64,000 nt of DNA from Leucobacter luti (lineage in GTDB: Bacteria; Actinomycetota; Actinomycetes; Actinomycetales; Microbacteriaceae). Below are positions 26,431 through 34,530 of the stretch, piece after piece. The stretch spans positions 372,697-436,696 of the forward strand of contig NZ_SHKI01000003.1 in NCBI RefSeq assembly GCF_004217175.1, given 5' to 3'. The position numbers were made by a program, and so were the translations under genes. Each line of letters starts with the position of its first letter. Positions within the stretch are counted from its first letter, which is position 1. A model generated the notes under the pieces. It was not told the DNA's origin, searched no databases, and saw only the letters and a program-made list of their open reading frames with translations.

Positions 26431-27165
26431 ATGACCGCATCTCCCCTCTCAGCAGACCGCCGACCGCTCTCAGAACAGGTCGCGGATGCCCTCATGTCGC
26501 GCATCCTCGAGGAGAACCTCCAGCCCGGGGATCAGTTGCCCACCGAGCCGGAACTCATCGAGAGCTTCGGGGTGAGTCGCACGGTGATCCGCGAGGCCGG
26601 CCGTACCCTGATCGCACGCGGCGTTGTCAGCATTCGGCCACGACGCGGCATGCAGGTCGCCGAGTTCGATGAGCGCAACCTCTCGCGCCAGGTTGCACTC
26701 ATGCTCCGTCTTGGCGGCGGAACATTTGCGCAACTCATGGAGATGCGCGCGGCGCTCGAACCCGACATGGCAGCCGCCGCGGCGCTCCGCCGCAGCGATG
26801 CCGAGGTGGCTGAACTGCAACACCTCGTTGACCTCATCGCGGTCACCGAGGGGGTTGACTTCGACCGGGAGGCGCACATCGCCAATGACCTCGAATTTCA
26901 TTCGGTGATCGCGCGCAGCACCGGAAATCCATTCTTCCGGCACCTGATCCTTCCCTTCAACGAGATCCTCACCGCAACCTATTTGCAGAGCCCCGGCTAC
27001 GCCCCAGAGCGCTCAAAAACTCACGAGGAGCACGCGCGGATCGCCGAGGCAATCGCATCCGGTGACGCCGATCTCGCGAGGTCACTCTCGATCGTTCACG
27101 TGAACCGGGTATCTGCCGCAGCTGAAACACTGACCCCGCACATCAGATTCAAGGACGCACAATGA
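26431..27165 (+). CDS. FadR/GntR-family transcriptional regulator with FCD domain
   Basis: Regulator of 244 residues. Winged helix at residues about 8-75 (ADALMSRILEENLQPGDQLP, TEPELIESFGVSRTVIREA). C-terminal FCD domain with the likely metal ligands in IANDLEFHSVIA, HEEHARIAEAI and VHVNRV. FCD proteins sense organic acids, often sugar acids. It sits inside the plus arm, 24 bases after the dehydrogenase and overlapping the SDR gene by four bases, so it probably autoregulates the locus through the divide at 25266-25449. Confidence 0.92.
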   Translation: MTASPLSADRRPLSEQVADALMSRILEENLQPGDQLPTEPELIESFGVSRTVIREAGRTLIARGVVSIRPRRGMQVAEFDERNLSRQVALMLRLGGGTFAQLMEMRAALEPDMAAAAALRRSDAEVAELQHLVDLIAVTEGVDFDREAHIANDLEFHSVIARSTGNPFFRHLILPFNEILTATYLQSPGYAPERSKTHEEHARIAEAIASGDADLARSLSIVHVNRVSAAAETLTPHIRFKDAQ

Positions 27166-27938
27166 CCCACGACCCCACTCACTCGCCATTTGCGCTCACC
27201 GGCACGCACACGGTCGTGACCGGAGGCAGCCGCGGCCTGGGCCGCGGAATCGCCCACGGCATTGCCGCCGCTGGCGGCGCTGTCACGATCGTCGCCCGCA
27301 GCGCCGAACAGGCGGCCGCAACCGCGGCGGAGATCGCGGCGAACGGCGGTACCGCGCAGGTCCGCGCGGCAGATATCGGCGCGCTTGACGAGCTCGACTC
27401 GCTCATCGCCGACATCGCGGCAGGAGACCCCATCGACGGCATCGTGCACGCCGCGGGAATCCAGCTCCGCAAGCCGGCAATGGAGGTCTCCCCCGCCGAA
27501 CTCCTGCGGGTTCTCAACGTCAACCTCCACGCACCATACCTGCTGAGCGCCGCGGTGGCGCGCCACCAGACCGCGGCGGAACGCGCGGGATCGCACGTGT
27601 TCATCGGTTCCCTGAACTCAAGCATCGGCCTCCCCGGCATCTCCCCCTACGTGGTGGCAAAGACCGGCCTCGTGGGCATGGCGCGCGCGTTCTCAACCGA
27701 GTGGTCAGCGGCCGGGATCCGCGCAAACGTTGTCGCCCCGGGGTACTTTGCCACCGAGATGACCGAGGGGCTGCTCGCCAACCCGGCTGATCACGACCGC
27801 ATCATGGCCCGTATTCCGATGCGCCAGCTCGGCGACCCCGCCGACATCGGAAACGCGTGCGTCTACTTACTCTCACCCGCCGCACGCTACGTGTCCGGCA
27901 CCCTACTCAATGTCGATGGAGGATGGCTCGCATCATGA
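27162..27938 (+). CDS. SDR-family oxidoreductase (locus 1)
   Basis: Short-chain dehydrogenase, 258 residues, classical type. TGGSRGLGRGIAHGI is the cofactor loop, HAAGIQ the NAG-like motif, Ser in IGSLNSSIGLPG and YVVAK the catalytic Tyr-Lys. C-terminal GTLLNVDGGWLAS is standard. It resembles gluconate 5-dehydrogenase and KduD-like enzymes. ATGA overlap with both neighbours. Likely oxidises or reduces a sugar or sugar acid of the pathway; the substrate is unidentified. Confidence 0.9.
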   Translation: MTHDPTHSPFALTGTHTVVTGGSRGLGRGIAHGIAAAGGAVTIVARSAEQAAATAAEIAANGGTAQVRAADIGALDELDSLIADIAAGDPIDGIVHAAGIQLRKPAMEVSPAELLRVLNVNLHAPYLLSAAVARHQTAAERAGSHVFIGSLNSSIGLPGISPYVVAKTGLVGMARAFSTEWSAAGIRANVVAPGYFATEMTEGLLANPADHDRIMARIPMRQLGDPADIGNACVYLLSPAARYVSGTLLNVDGGWLAS

Positions 27939-29539
27939 CCGCACCCCGAACACTTCCCCAGCCCCCCGCAGTGACCGGCTGCTCCCTCATCGCGGGAGCG
28001 CTGGTCGTCGGCGACGCCGGCGAACATCGCAGCACCAACCCGGCTGACGGCACACCGATTGAACCAGCGTTCGGGCTCGTGGGCGCCGCCGAGGTCGAAC
28101 GCGCTGCGGCGGCCGCACTCGCCTGCTTCGACGACTACCGCGCCCGTTCCGACGAGGACCGCGCACTATTCCTCGAGGCCGTCGCGGCTGAGCTCGAGGC
28201 GATGCGCCCGCAGCTCGTCGAACGCGCCACCGCAGAGACCGGGCTGCCGAGCGCGCGCATTGAGAACGAGATCGGCCGGGCAAGCGGCCAGTTCAGGCTC
28301 TTCGCACGCGAGGTGCGACTCGGCGCCTTCCACGGCCTGCGCCGTGACTCCGCGCTGCCGGAGCGCACCCCGGCGCCGCGGTCGGAGATCGAGATGCGCA
28401 AAATCCCGCTCGGGCCGGTCGCCGTATTCGGCGCGAGCAATTTCCCGCTCGCGTTCTCAACCGCGGGCGGCGACACCGCGTCGGCTCTCGCCGCCGGGTG
28501 CCCGGTGATCGTCAAGGGACACTCGGCCCACGCCGGCACCGCCGAACTCGCCGGGCAGGCGATCAGCCGCGCGGCCGAGCGCACCGGGATGCCGGCGGGT
28601 GTGTGCTCGGTACTCTTCGGCTCGGGCGCCGTGGTGGGGCAGCTACTCGCCGCGCATCCGGCGATCGCCGCGATCGGGTTTACCGGGTCGCAGGCGGCTG
28701 GCACGGCGCTCATGGCCACAGCAGCGGCCCGACCCCGCCCGGTTCCGGTGTACGCCGAGATGTCGAGCATTAACCCGGTAGTTCTGACCCGGGACGCACT
28801 GCGCGAACGCTGTGTGGCCGAGGCTGCCGGGCTCGTGGGTTCGCTCACGCTCGGATCCGGACAGTTCTGCACGAACCCGGGCCTCGTGTTCGTTGAGGAG
28901 TCACCCGAGAGCACGGCATTCCGCAGCGAGATCGCCTCGGCGATTGAGGCGACAACCGGGCAGACGATGCTCACCGCGGGGATCCGTGCGGCGTTTGACG
29001 CCGGAGTCGAGCGGATGGAAGCCGCCGGGGCAACCCGGCTCGCCGCCGGGGCGCCCGGCCCCGGGCCAAACGCGCCCGGCCCGCTCGTCCTCCTCACCGA
29101 CGCGGAGACGTTCGTCGCGGCTTCCGCCATGCACGAGGAGGTCTTTGGGGCGGCGGCCCTGCTGGTCACGTATCGGGACACCGCTGAGCTCCACGCTGCA
29201 CTTGACGCGCTCGGCGGGCAGCTCACCGCAACCGTCCGCATGACGAACAGCGCGGCTGACCTCGAGTTCGCCAGAGCGCTGCTCCCGCGGCTTGAGCGCC
29301 TCGCCGGCCGAATCATCATCAATGAGTGGCCAACCGGCGTCGAGGTGATCGACTCAATGGTGCACGGTGGCCCGTTCCCCGCGACCTCAGACAGCCGCAC
29401 CACCTCTGTGGGAACTCTGGCGATCGAGCGATTCCTGCGCCCGGTTGCCTACCAGAACCTGCCCGCCGGGTTGCAGCCGGCGCCGTTCGTTGACCGAGTG
29501 CTCCCCGGCCGCGTGGACGGGGAGCTGCACGGGAGCTAG
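27935..29539 (+). CDS. 2-ketoglutaric semialdehyde dehydrogenase (KGSADH-type)
   Basis: NADP-type aldehyde dehydrogenase, 534 residues, matching the length and segments of the ketoglutaric semialdehyde dehydrogenase group. FGASNFPLAFSTAGGDTASALAAGCPVIVKGHSAHAGT-like region, GFTGSQAAGTAL, VYAEMSSINPV with the general base, and GSGQFCTNPGLVFV with the catalytic Cys are seen. The C-terminal region around NEWPTGVEVIDSMVHGGPFPA is typical of the group. The ATG at 27935 overlaps the SDR stop; an ATG at 27923 abuts GGAGG and is unlikely. It should convert the product of the XylX-like dehydratase (18602) to 2-oxoglutarate. Confidence 0.9.
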   Translation: MTAPRTLPQPPAVTGCSLIAGALVVGDAGEHRSTNPADGTPIEPAFGLVGAAEVERAAAAALACFDDYRARSDEDRALFLEAVAAELEAMRPQLVERATAETGLPSARIENEIGRASGQFRLFAREVRLGAFHGLRRDSALPERTPAPRSEIEMRKIPLGPVAVFGASNFPLAFSTAGGDTASALAAGCPVIVKGHSAHAGTAELAGQAISRAAERTGMPAGVCSVLFGSGAVVGQLLAAHPAIAAIGFTGSQAAGTALMATAAARPRPVPVYAEMSSINPVVLTRDALRERCVAEAAGLVGSLTLGSGQFCTNPGLVFVEESPESTAFRSEIASAIEATTGQTMLTAGIRAAFDAGVERMEAAGATRLAAGAPGPGPNAPGPLVLLTDAETFVAASAMHEEVFGAAALLVTYRDTAELHAALDALGGQLTATVRMTNSAADLEFARALLPRLERLAGRIIINEWPTGVEVIDSMVHGGPFPATSDSRTTSVGTLAIERFLRPVAYQNLPAGLQPAPFVDRVLPGRVDGELHGS

Positions 29540-29562
29540 CGCGCTCTCGCGCCGTGCTCGGA

Positions 29563-29603
29563 GCCGCGGGGCACACTGCTGGGATAGCGGTGTGCCCCGC
29601 GGC
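29563..29603. terminator. Bidirectional hairpin between convergent genes
   Basis: Perfect 14-base arms GCCGCGGGGCACAC and GTGTGCCCCGCGGC around a 13-base loop, between the stop of the semialdehyde dehydrogenase and the stop of the KDG kinase. It probably ends both transcripts. Confidence 0.7.
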
Positions 29604-29605
29604 CC

Positions 29606-30613
29606 CTAACGCTGCACCGGGTCCCCCGCGTCGAGCAGCGCGAAGTCCGCGCGGCGCGGCAGGCCCTCCCAGTCGCCGGCGGTGAGGCACGCGAACGCGC
29701 CGGCGCGCACCGCCGTGTCGCAGCGCTGCGCGAGCGGGGCACCCGCCAGCCACTCCGCGAGGTAGCCGGCGACGAACGCGTCACCGGCGCCAACCGTATC
29801 GACCGCGGTCACCGGGACCGCCGCGCGGGTGAGGGTCTCGTCGCCGGCCGACACGTAGCAGCCGCGCTCCCCGAGCTTGATGACCGCCTCGCGCGGGCCG
29901 AGCCGACGCAGCTCGGCCGCGAGCTCGGCGACCGGGCGCGCGCCAGCGACGAGCGCCGCCTCGTCGTCACCGGCGAACACGAGGTCGGCGAGGGCCACGA
30001 GCTCCGAGAGGCGCGCACCCGCGGCGGCGGCGCCCCAGAGCGCGCTGCGGTAGTTGAGATCGATCGAGGTGGGCACCCCGGCGGCGCAGGCGCGCCGGAG
30101 GGCCGACTCGACGGCGGCGTCGGCGCTGCCCGAGAGCGCCGGGGTGATCCCGGTGACGTGCACCAGCGCGGCCCCCTCGATCAGCCCGGCGGGCAGGTCG
30201 TCGGGGGCCAGCCGCGATCCGGCGCTGCCCGAGCGGTAGTACACCACCCGCGAGGTGCCGGCCGTGGGCCGCTCCTTCAGCATGAGCCCGGTGGGTGCGG
30301 CGGCGTCCCAGACGATGCGGGGGTGCACCCCCTCGGCCCGGAGCTCGCGGGCGATCAGCTCGCCCGGGCTGTCGGTGCCGAGCCGACCGCACCAGACCGC
30401 CTCGACGCCGAGCCGGCTGAGCGCGATCGCCACGTTCGATTCTGCCCCGCCGAAGCCGAACTCCATCGCCCGCTGCGTGACGAGGCGGCCGGGCACCTGC
30501 TGCCGCAGCAGCCCCATCGATTCGCCGAGGGTCACGACGTAGGGCAGCGCCTCCCCGCGCCCCGCAGCGGGCTCGCCCACCGCGATCGTGGCGTTCGACG
30601 CGTGGCCGCTCAT
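29606..30613 (-). CDS. kdgK: 2-dehydro-3-deoxygluconate kinase (PfkB family)
   Basis: Ribokinase-family sugar kinase, 335 residues. LGESMGLLRQQVPG and FGFGGAESNVAIALSRLG mark the substrate-binding N terminus. The C-terminal ATP/catalytic motif is VDTVGAGDAFVAGYLAEW with the general-base Asp. Encoded directly after a KDPG aldolase (ATGA overlap) and KduD, so it phosphorylates KDG to KDPG. Final gene of the minus operon. About 25 extra residues precede the kinase domain. Confidence 0.92.
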   Translation of the reverse strand: MSGHASNATIAVGEPAAGRGEALPYVVTLGESMGLLRQQVPGRLVTQRAMEFGFGGAESNVAIALSRLGVEAVWCGRLGTDSPGELIARELRAEGVHPRIVWDAAAPTGLMLKERPTAGTSRVVYYRSGSAGSRLAPDDLPAGLIEGAALVHVTGITPALSGSADAAVESALRRACAAGVPTSIDLNYRSALWGAAAAGARLSELVALADLVFAGDDEAALVAGARPVAELAAELRRLGPREAVIKLGERGCYVSAGDETLTRAAVPVTAVDTVGAGDAFVAGYLAEWLAGAPLAQRCDTAVRAGAFACLTAGDWEGLPRRADFALLDAGDPVQR

Positions 30614-31287
30614 CGCGCGGCCCCCGCCCCGAACCCGGCGTCGGCGATGCGCGCCATCAGCTCCCGGGCGCGGGCGGTCAGCGCGGCGGGCTCGCCACCG
30701 GCGAACGCGTCGCGGAGCAGCGGCCCGCCCATGCTCACGGCGCACGCGCCCGCGCGCAGCCACTCGAGCGCCCCCTCGCCGGTGACGCCGCCGGACGGCA
30801 CCACCTCGATCCCCGGGAACGGGCCGCGCAGGTCGCCCACGTAGCCGGCACCGAGGTGCGATGCCGGGAACACCTTCACCGCCGTGGCGCCGGCCTGCCA
30901 GCCCGCGTGCAGCTCGGTGGGGGTGAAGCCGCCCGGGAACACGGGCAGCCCCGCCGCGGTCGCCACCGCGATGATCTCGCGGTCGGTCGTCGGCGTGACC
31001 AGGTACGCGGCGCCCGCCGCGACCGCGGCGTGCGCGTCCGCGAGCCCGGTCACGGTGCCCACACCGATGCGCGCGGCATCGCCAAAGCGAGCGGCGAGCG
31101 CGGGGAGCGCGGCGATGGTGCCCGGGGTGCTGAGGGTCACCTCGACGTGGTTCACGCCGCCGGCGAGCAGCGCGTCAACAACGGGCGCGTATGCGGCGGC
31201 GGTTGCGGCGCGCAGGACCGCGATCACGGGGGCGGCCCGCAGCTCGGCCGGAACGGTCAGGCGGGCGCTCACAGCTGCGGCGCTCAT
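30610..31287 (-). CDS. eda: KDPG aldolase
   Basis: Class I 2-keto-3-deoxy-6-phosphogluconate aldolase, 225 residues. APVIAVLRA, the catalytic Glu in HVEVTLSTPG, GVGTVTG, FPGGFTPTE and the Schiff-base Lys in AVKVFPASHLG are present. It cleaves KDPG to pyruvate and glyceraldehyde 3-phosphate. ATGA overlaps on both sides place it between KduD and the KDG kinase, completing uronate breakdown. Confidence 0.93.
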   Translation of the reverse strand: MSAAAVSARLTVPAELRAAPVIAVLRAATAAAYAPVVDALLAGGVNHVEVTLSTPGTIAALPALAARFGDAARIGVGTVTGLADAHAAVAAGAAYLVTPTTDREIIAVATAAGLPVFPGGFTPTELHAGWQAGATAVKVFPASHLGAGYVGDLRGPFPGIEVVPSGGVTGEGALEWLRAGACAVSMGGPLLRDAFAGGEPAALTARARELMARIADAGFGAGAAR

Positions 31288-32027
31288 CGGGCGAGCCAGC
31301 CGCCGTCGACGGGCAGCACGGTGCCGTGGATGTACCCGGCGTACGGCGTGCACAGGAACACGACCGCGCTCGCGATGTCCTCTGGCGTGGCCCAGCGCCC
31401 GGCGGGGATCCGCTCGCTGAGCTGCCGGAACCGCTCCGGATCCGCGAGCAGCGCCTCGTTCATGTCGGTCTCGACGTAGCCGGGGGCCACGCCGTTGACG
31501 TTCACGCCGCGGCCCGCCCACTCGTTGCTGAGCGCCTTGACGAGCTGCGCGACCGCGCCCTTCGAAGCGGCGTATGCGGGGACGCGCAGCCCGCCCTGGA
31601 ACGAGAGCAGCGACGCGAGGGTGACGATCTTGCCGCTGCCACGGGCGACCATGTGCGCGCCGAAGCCCTGGCTGAGCTGGAACACCGAGCTCGTGTTGAT
31701 CGCGAGCACCCGGTTGAAGTCGGCGAGCGGGAAGTCGACAGAGTCGTGGCGGATCTGCGTGCCGGCGTTGTTCACGAGGATATCGACCGCGCCCACCTCC
31801 GCGATCGCGGCCGCGATCGAGTCTGCGTCCGCAAGGTCGACGGTGACGTGCCGCAGCGCGCGCCCGGTCTCTTCGGCCACGCGTTGCAGCCGCTCGGATC
31901 CGGGTCCGCGCTGCAGGGTGGTCACATCGGCGCCGCTGCGCAGGAGCGCGCTGGCGATTGCCTCACCGATGCCCCGCGAGGCGCCCGTGACCACGGCCGA
32001 CTGGCCGGCGAGTGCGAGATCAAACAT
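31284..32027 (-). CDS. kduD: 2-dehydro-3-deoxy-D-gluconate 5-dehydrogenase (SDR)
   Basis: Classical SDR, 247 residues, close in length and sequence style to KduD. MFDLALAGQSAVVTGASRGIGEAIA opens with the cofactor loop; NNAGTQIRHDSVDFPL, SLLSFQGGLRVPAYAASKGAV with Tyr-Lys, and VNGVAPGYVETDMN are KduD-like. It reduces 3-deoxy-glycero-2,5-hexodiulosonate to KDG. The ATG overlaps the preceding hydroxyacid dehydrogenase gene by eight bases, and KduI is encoded at 39611. Confidence 0.9.
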   Translation of the reverse strand: MFDLALAGQSAVVTGASRGIGEAIASALLRSGADVTTLQRGPGSERLQRVAEETGRALRHVTVDLADADSIAAAIAEVGAVDILVNNAGTQIRHDSVDFPLADFNRVLAINTSSVFQLSQGFGAHMVARGSGKIVTLASLLSFQGGLRVPAYAASKGAVAQLVKALSNEWAGRGVNVNGVAPGYVETDMNEALLADPERFRQLSERIPAGRWATPEDIASAVVFLCTPYAGYIHGTVLPVDGGWLAR

Positions 32028-33027
32028 TCGCGGCGCTCCCCTCTGCGCGCTGGGCGAGGGCGGCCGCGTTGACCACGTTTGCGGCCGCGCGGCCCCCGCA
32101 CACGTCGAGCACGTTTGCCACCGCGCGCCGCTTGAGCTCGGCGAATGATTCCTCGCTGTACCAGGCGGCGTGGGGCGTGAGGAGCACCTGATCGTGGTCG
32201 AGCAGCCCGCTCGTGACCGGCAGCGGCTCCTCCTCGAACACGTCAAGGCCGGCACCGCCAACGGTGCCGCGCTCGATGGCGCGCAGCAGCGCGGCCGTGT
32301 CCAGGACGCCGCCGCGGCAGGTGTTGACGATCTTGGCACCCGGCTTCATCCGCGCGAACGCGTCGTCGCTGATGAGGTGTCGGGTCTGCGGCATGAGCGG
32401 CAGGTGGAGCGACAGCAGGTCTGCCTCGGCGAGCAGCGTCTCCGGCGAGACCACCGCCGTGCCGTCCGGCGTCGTCGCGCCCGGCGCGTACCGCGGATCG
32501 GTCCCGATCACCCGGAAGCCGAGGCCCCGAGCCTTCCGCGCGGCGGCCTCGCCGATCAGCCCGAGGCCGTACACGCCGAAGGTGCTCGCGGAGAAGCGGT
32601 GCAGCGGCCGCACGGGATCGAGCGCCGCGCTACCGCGGCGCACTCCCTTGTCGAGCGCGGGCAGTCCGCGCAGCAGCGCGAGCGCCAGCGCGATCGCGTG
32701 GTCGCTGACATCCTCGGTGCCATAGTCGGGCACGTTGCACACCGCGACGCCGCGCTCACTCGCCGCGTCGACGTCGACCGTGTCGACGCCCACGCCGTAG
32801 CGGCCGACGGCCACGAGATCCGGGAGGGCATCGAGCACGGCGGCGGTCACCGGCGCGTACTGGGTCACGATCGCGACCGCCCCCTGCGCCGCGGCGATCA
32901 CGTCGGCCTCGGTCACGCAGGTCGCGAGCACGAGCTCCACGCCCGCCTGCTCCGCGACCGCCCGCTCAATGTCTACACTTCCGTGATCACAGTCCGTGAT
33001 CACCACTCGGCGCGCTTGCTGCTGCAC
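32020..33027 (-). CDS. D-2-hydroxyacid dehydrogenase (locus 2, copy 1)
   Basis: CtBP/phosphoglycerate dehydrogenase-like enzyme, about 335 residues. GVYGLGLIGEAAARKA is the cofactor loop; catalytic Arg in NTCRGGVLD, Glu in DVFEEEPLP, His in LTPHAAWYSEES. The GTG at 33027 is preferred because GGAGG lies five bases before it; the ATG at 33039 would put that ribosome site inside the gene. First gene of the kduD-eda-kdgK operon, with an IclR-type operator just upstream (33054-33068). Its role beside a complete Kdu pathway is unclear; it may handle a side substrate such as a tartronate- or aldarate-like acid. Confidence 0.88.
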   Translation of the reverse strand: MQQQARRVVITDCDHGSVDIERAVAEQAGVELVLATCVTEADVIAAAQGAVAIVTQYAPVTAAVLDALPDLVAVGRYGVGVDTVDVDAASERGVAVCNVPDYGTEDVSDHAIALALALLRGLPALDKGVRRGSAALDPVRPLHRFSASTFGVYGLGLIGEAAARKARGLGFRVIGTDPRYAPGATTPDGTAVVSPETLLAEADLLSLHLPLMPQTRHLISDDAFARMKPGAKIVNTCRGGVLDTAALLRAIERGTVGGAGLDVFEEEPLPVTSGLLDHDQVLLTPHAAWYSEESFAELKRRAVANVLDVCGGRAAANVVNAAALAQRAEGSAANV

Positions 33028-33053
33028 AGATTCCTCCATCGGAACTAGAAATT

Positions 33054-33068
33054 TGAAACATCATTTCA
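33054..33068. promoter_or_regulatory. IclR-type operator upstream of the kdu/kdg operon
   Basis: TGAAACATCATTTCA has perfect five-base arms TGAAA/TTTCA. It shares the pattern TGARACANNNTTTCA with the site at 34055-34069 on the other side of iclR. An A/T-rich TATGAA on the minus strand overlaps it and could be the -10 box. The pattern resembles KdgR-type sites of the same regulator family. Confidence 0.6.
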
Positions 33069-33118
33069 TATTTCCGATGACGCGCAAAGCGCTGGGCGCA
33101 GGCGCCGGGCACTTTCCC

Positions 33119-33940
33119 TCAGCCGAGCCGCGTTTCCGGGGCGCCCAGCACGCTCGACACGCGGCGCGCGGCGCGCGTCACCATGCCGCCGAACTCCTGA
33201 ATCGCGTCCTCCGAGTCGAGCCGCGAGGTGGGACCCGCGATGCTCAGCGCGGCGCACACGCTGCCGGTGAAATCGAAGATGGGCGCAGCGAAGCCGCGGA
33301 TCCCGTCGCGGTTCTCACCGTCGTCGATCGCAAAGCCGCGCTCCCGCGTCTGCGCCAGGTCGAGGTACAGCTGCTCGATCGAGGTGATCGTGCGCGCCGT
33401 GCTCCCCGCGAGCGACTCCGGCAGGTGGGCTCGCCGCACGTCGCCGGGCAGCTCCGCCAGGATCGCCTTGCCGATCGCGGTGGCGTAGGCCGGCCGCGAG
33501 TCACCCACCTTGCTGAAGATGCGGATCGGCTGCGGGCTGTCGACGAGCTCAATGTAGACCACGTTCTGGCCGGTGAGCACGCCGAGGTGAGCCGTCTCAC
33601 CAGACTGCGCCACGAGATCGCGCAGCACGGGCAGCGCCGCCTTGCGGTAATCAAGCCGGTTCAGGTACTCCGCGCCGAGCTTCGCCGTGAGCATGCCGAG
33701 CGAGTACACGCCCAGCTCCTCGTCGAAGTGCAGCAGGTTGCGCCTGGCGAGGGTGAGCAGCATCCGCTGAGTGGTGGCCTTGCTAAACCCGAGGATCCCG
33801 GTGCACTCGGCGAGCGTCACGCCGGGCCCCGGCGCACCGGCGATGTACTCGAGGATGTCGACGGCCTTCTCGAGGCTCTGCGTCCCGGTCACTCGCTCCG
33901 AGGAGGTCAGCCCACCGGTCGAAATCACGCGCTCACTCAT
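33119..33940 (-). CDS. IclR-family regulator (KdgR-like)
   Basis: Regulator of 273 residues. N-terminal winged helix (SLEKAVDILEYIAGAPGPGVTLAE, GFSKATTQRMLLTLARRNLL) and C-terminal IclR effector domain (RDLVAQSGETAHLGVLTG, AYATAIGKAILAELPG, GIRGFAAPIFDFTGSVCAALSIAGP). ATG at 33940 follows GGCGGGAAC. It lies between the two operons of uronate breakdown and transport, each with a copy of the same palindrome. KDG-type intermediates are effectors of KdgR relatives, so a similar inducer is likely here. Confidence 0.92.
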   Translation of the reverse strand: MSERVISTGGLTSSERVTGTQSLEKAVDILEYIAGAPGPGVTLAECTGILGFSKATTQRMLLTLARRNLLHFDEELGVYSLGMLTAKLGAEYLNRLDYRKAALPVLRDLVAQSGETAHLGVLTGQNVVYIELVDSPQPIRIFSKVGDSRPAYATAIGKAILAELPGDVRRAHLPESLAGSTARTITSIEQLYLDLAQTRERGFAIDDGENRDGIRGFAAPIFDFTGSVCAALSIAGPTSRLDSEDAIQEFGGMVTRAARRVSSVLGAPETRLG

Positions 33941-34033
33941 ACGTTCCCGCCCTTCTCGATAACGGGCCCCGCACCATTGCGAGTGGCAGCCCATCACTTC
34001 ATCTTACGAACCAGCCGGTGCCGGGTCGTCGTG

Positions 34034-34069
34034 TTGACAACATTTCATCACTTATGAGACAGTGTTTCA
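34034..34069 (+). promoter_or_regulatory. Promoter region and IclR-type operator of the transport operon
   Basis: TTGACA at 34034-34039 is a full consensus -35 box. TGAGACAGTGTTTCA at 34055-34069 is a near-perfect palindrome (arms differ at one base) covering the expected -10 and start region, so a bound IclR protein would block transcription. A clear -10 hexamer is not visible. The cupin gene starts 63 bases downstream. Confidence 0.6.
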
Positions 34070-34132
34070 AATTTGCAAAGATGCTCGGGGGCGCCGCACC
34101 GCGCGCGTCACCGTCAGAAGGGGTCCCGCACG

Positions 34133-34498
34133 ATGACCACGTTCCCGCTCGACCAGCTCTCCCACCTCAACCTCGCCGCGGCCGAACTCGCGCCGGGCGC
34201 GGCTCCCGCCAGCGTCATCTCCGGAGAGCCAACGGCACAGGAGCTCGTGCTGCACGAGGACCCGACCACCGAGATCGGCGTCTGGGAGATCACCCCCGGC
34301 AGCTTCAACTCGTCGAAGATCGGCGTCTCCGAGTACATGTACTTCCTGAGCGGGGCCGGCACCATCACCCGCGCCTCGGGCGAGGTCGAGACGATCGCCC
34401 CCGGCGCGTACGTCGCGCTCCCCGACGGCTCCCGGGTCGTGTGGGACGTGCAGGAGACCACCCGCAAGCTGTACGTCATCACCCAGACCGCGGCCTAA
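34133..34498 (+). CDS. Small cupin-domain protein (DUF861/cupin_3 type)
   Basis: Single-domain cupin, 121 residues. EIGVWEITPGSFNSSKIGVSEYMYFLSGAGTIT and the following PGAYVALPDGSRVVWDVQETTRK fit the cupin_3 pattern. The usual HxH metal ligands are replaced (FNSSK and others), and no His is seen in the core. First gene of the transport operon, AGAAGGGG before ATG. KdgF, a small cupin, linearises unsaturated uronates in other bacteria, but that enzyme needs metal-binding His residues, so the assignment cannot be transferred. It might be a sugar-acid binding or non-metal enzyme. Confidence 0.8.
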   Translation: MTTFPLDQLSHLNLAAAELAPGAAPASVISGEPTAQELVLHEDPTTEIGVWEITPGSFNSSKIGVSEYMYFLSGAGTITRASGEVETIAPGAYVALPDGSRVVWDVQETTRKLYVITQTAA

Positions 34499-34530
34499 CC
34501 CGGCAGCCGCCGCTACCCCAAGGATCGAAG

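Noticed and set aside
17185..29539. Calling the two-armed locus a standard nucleoside salvage operon
   Set aside because: No nucleoside phosphorylase, hydrolase or kinase is present, and the deaminase-like protein lacks the ribose-binding motif.
34133..34498. Calling the small cupin KdgF
   Set aside because: The metal-binding His residues of KdgF are missing and the sequence fits the cupin_3/DUF861 pattern instead.
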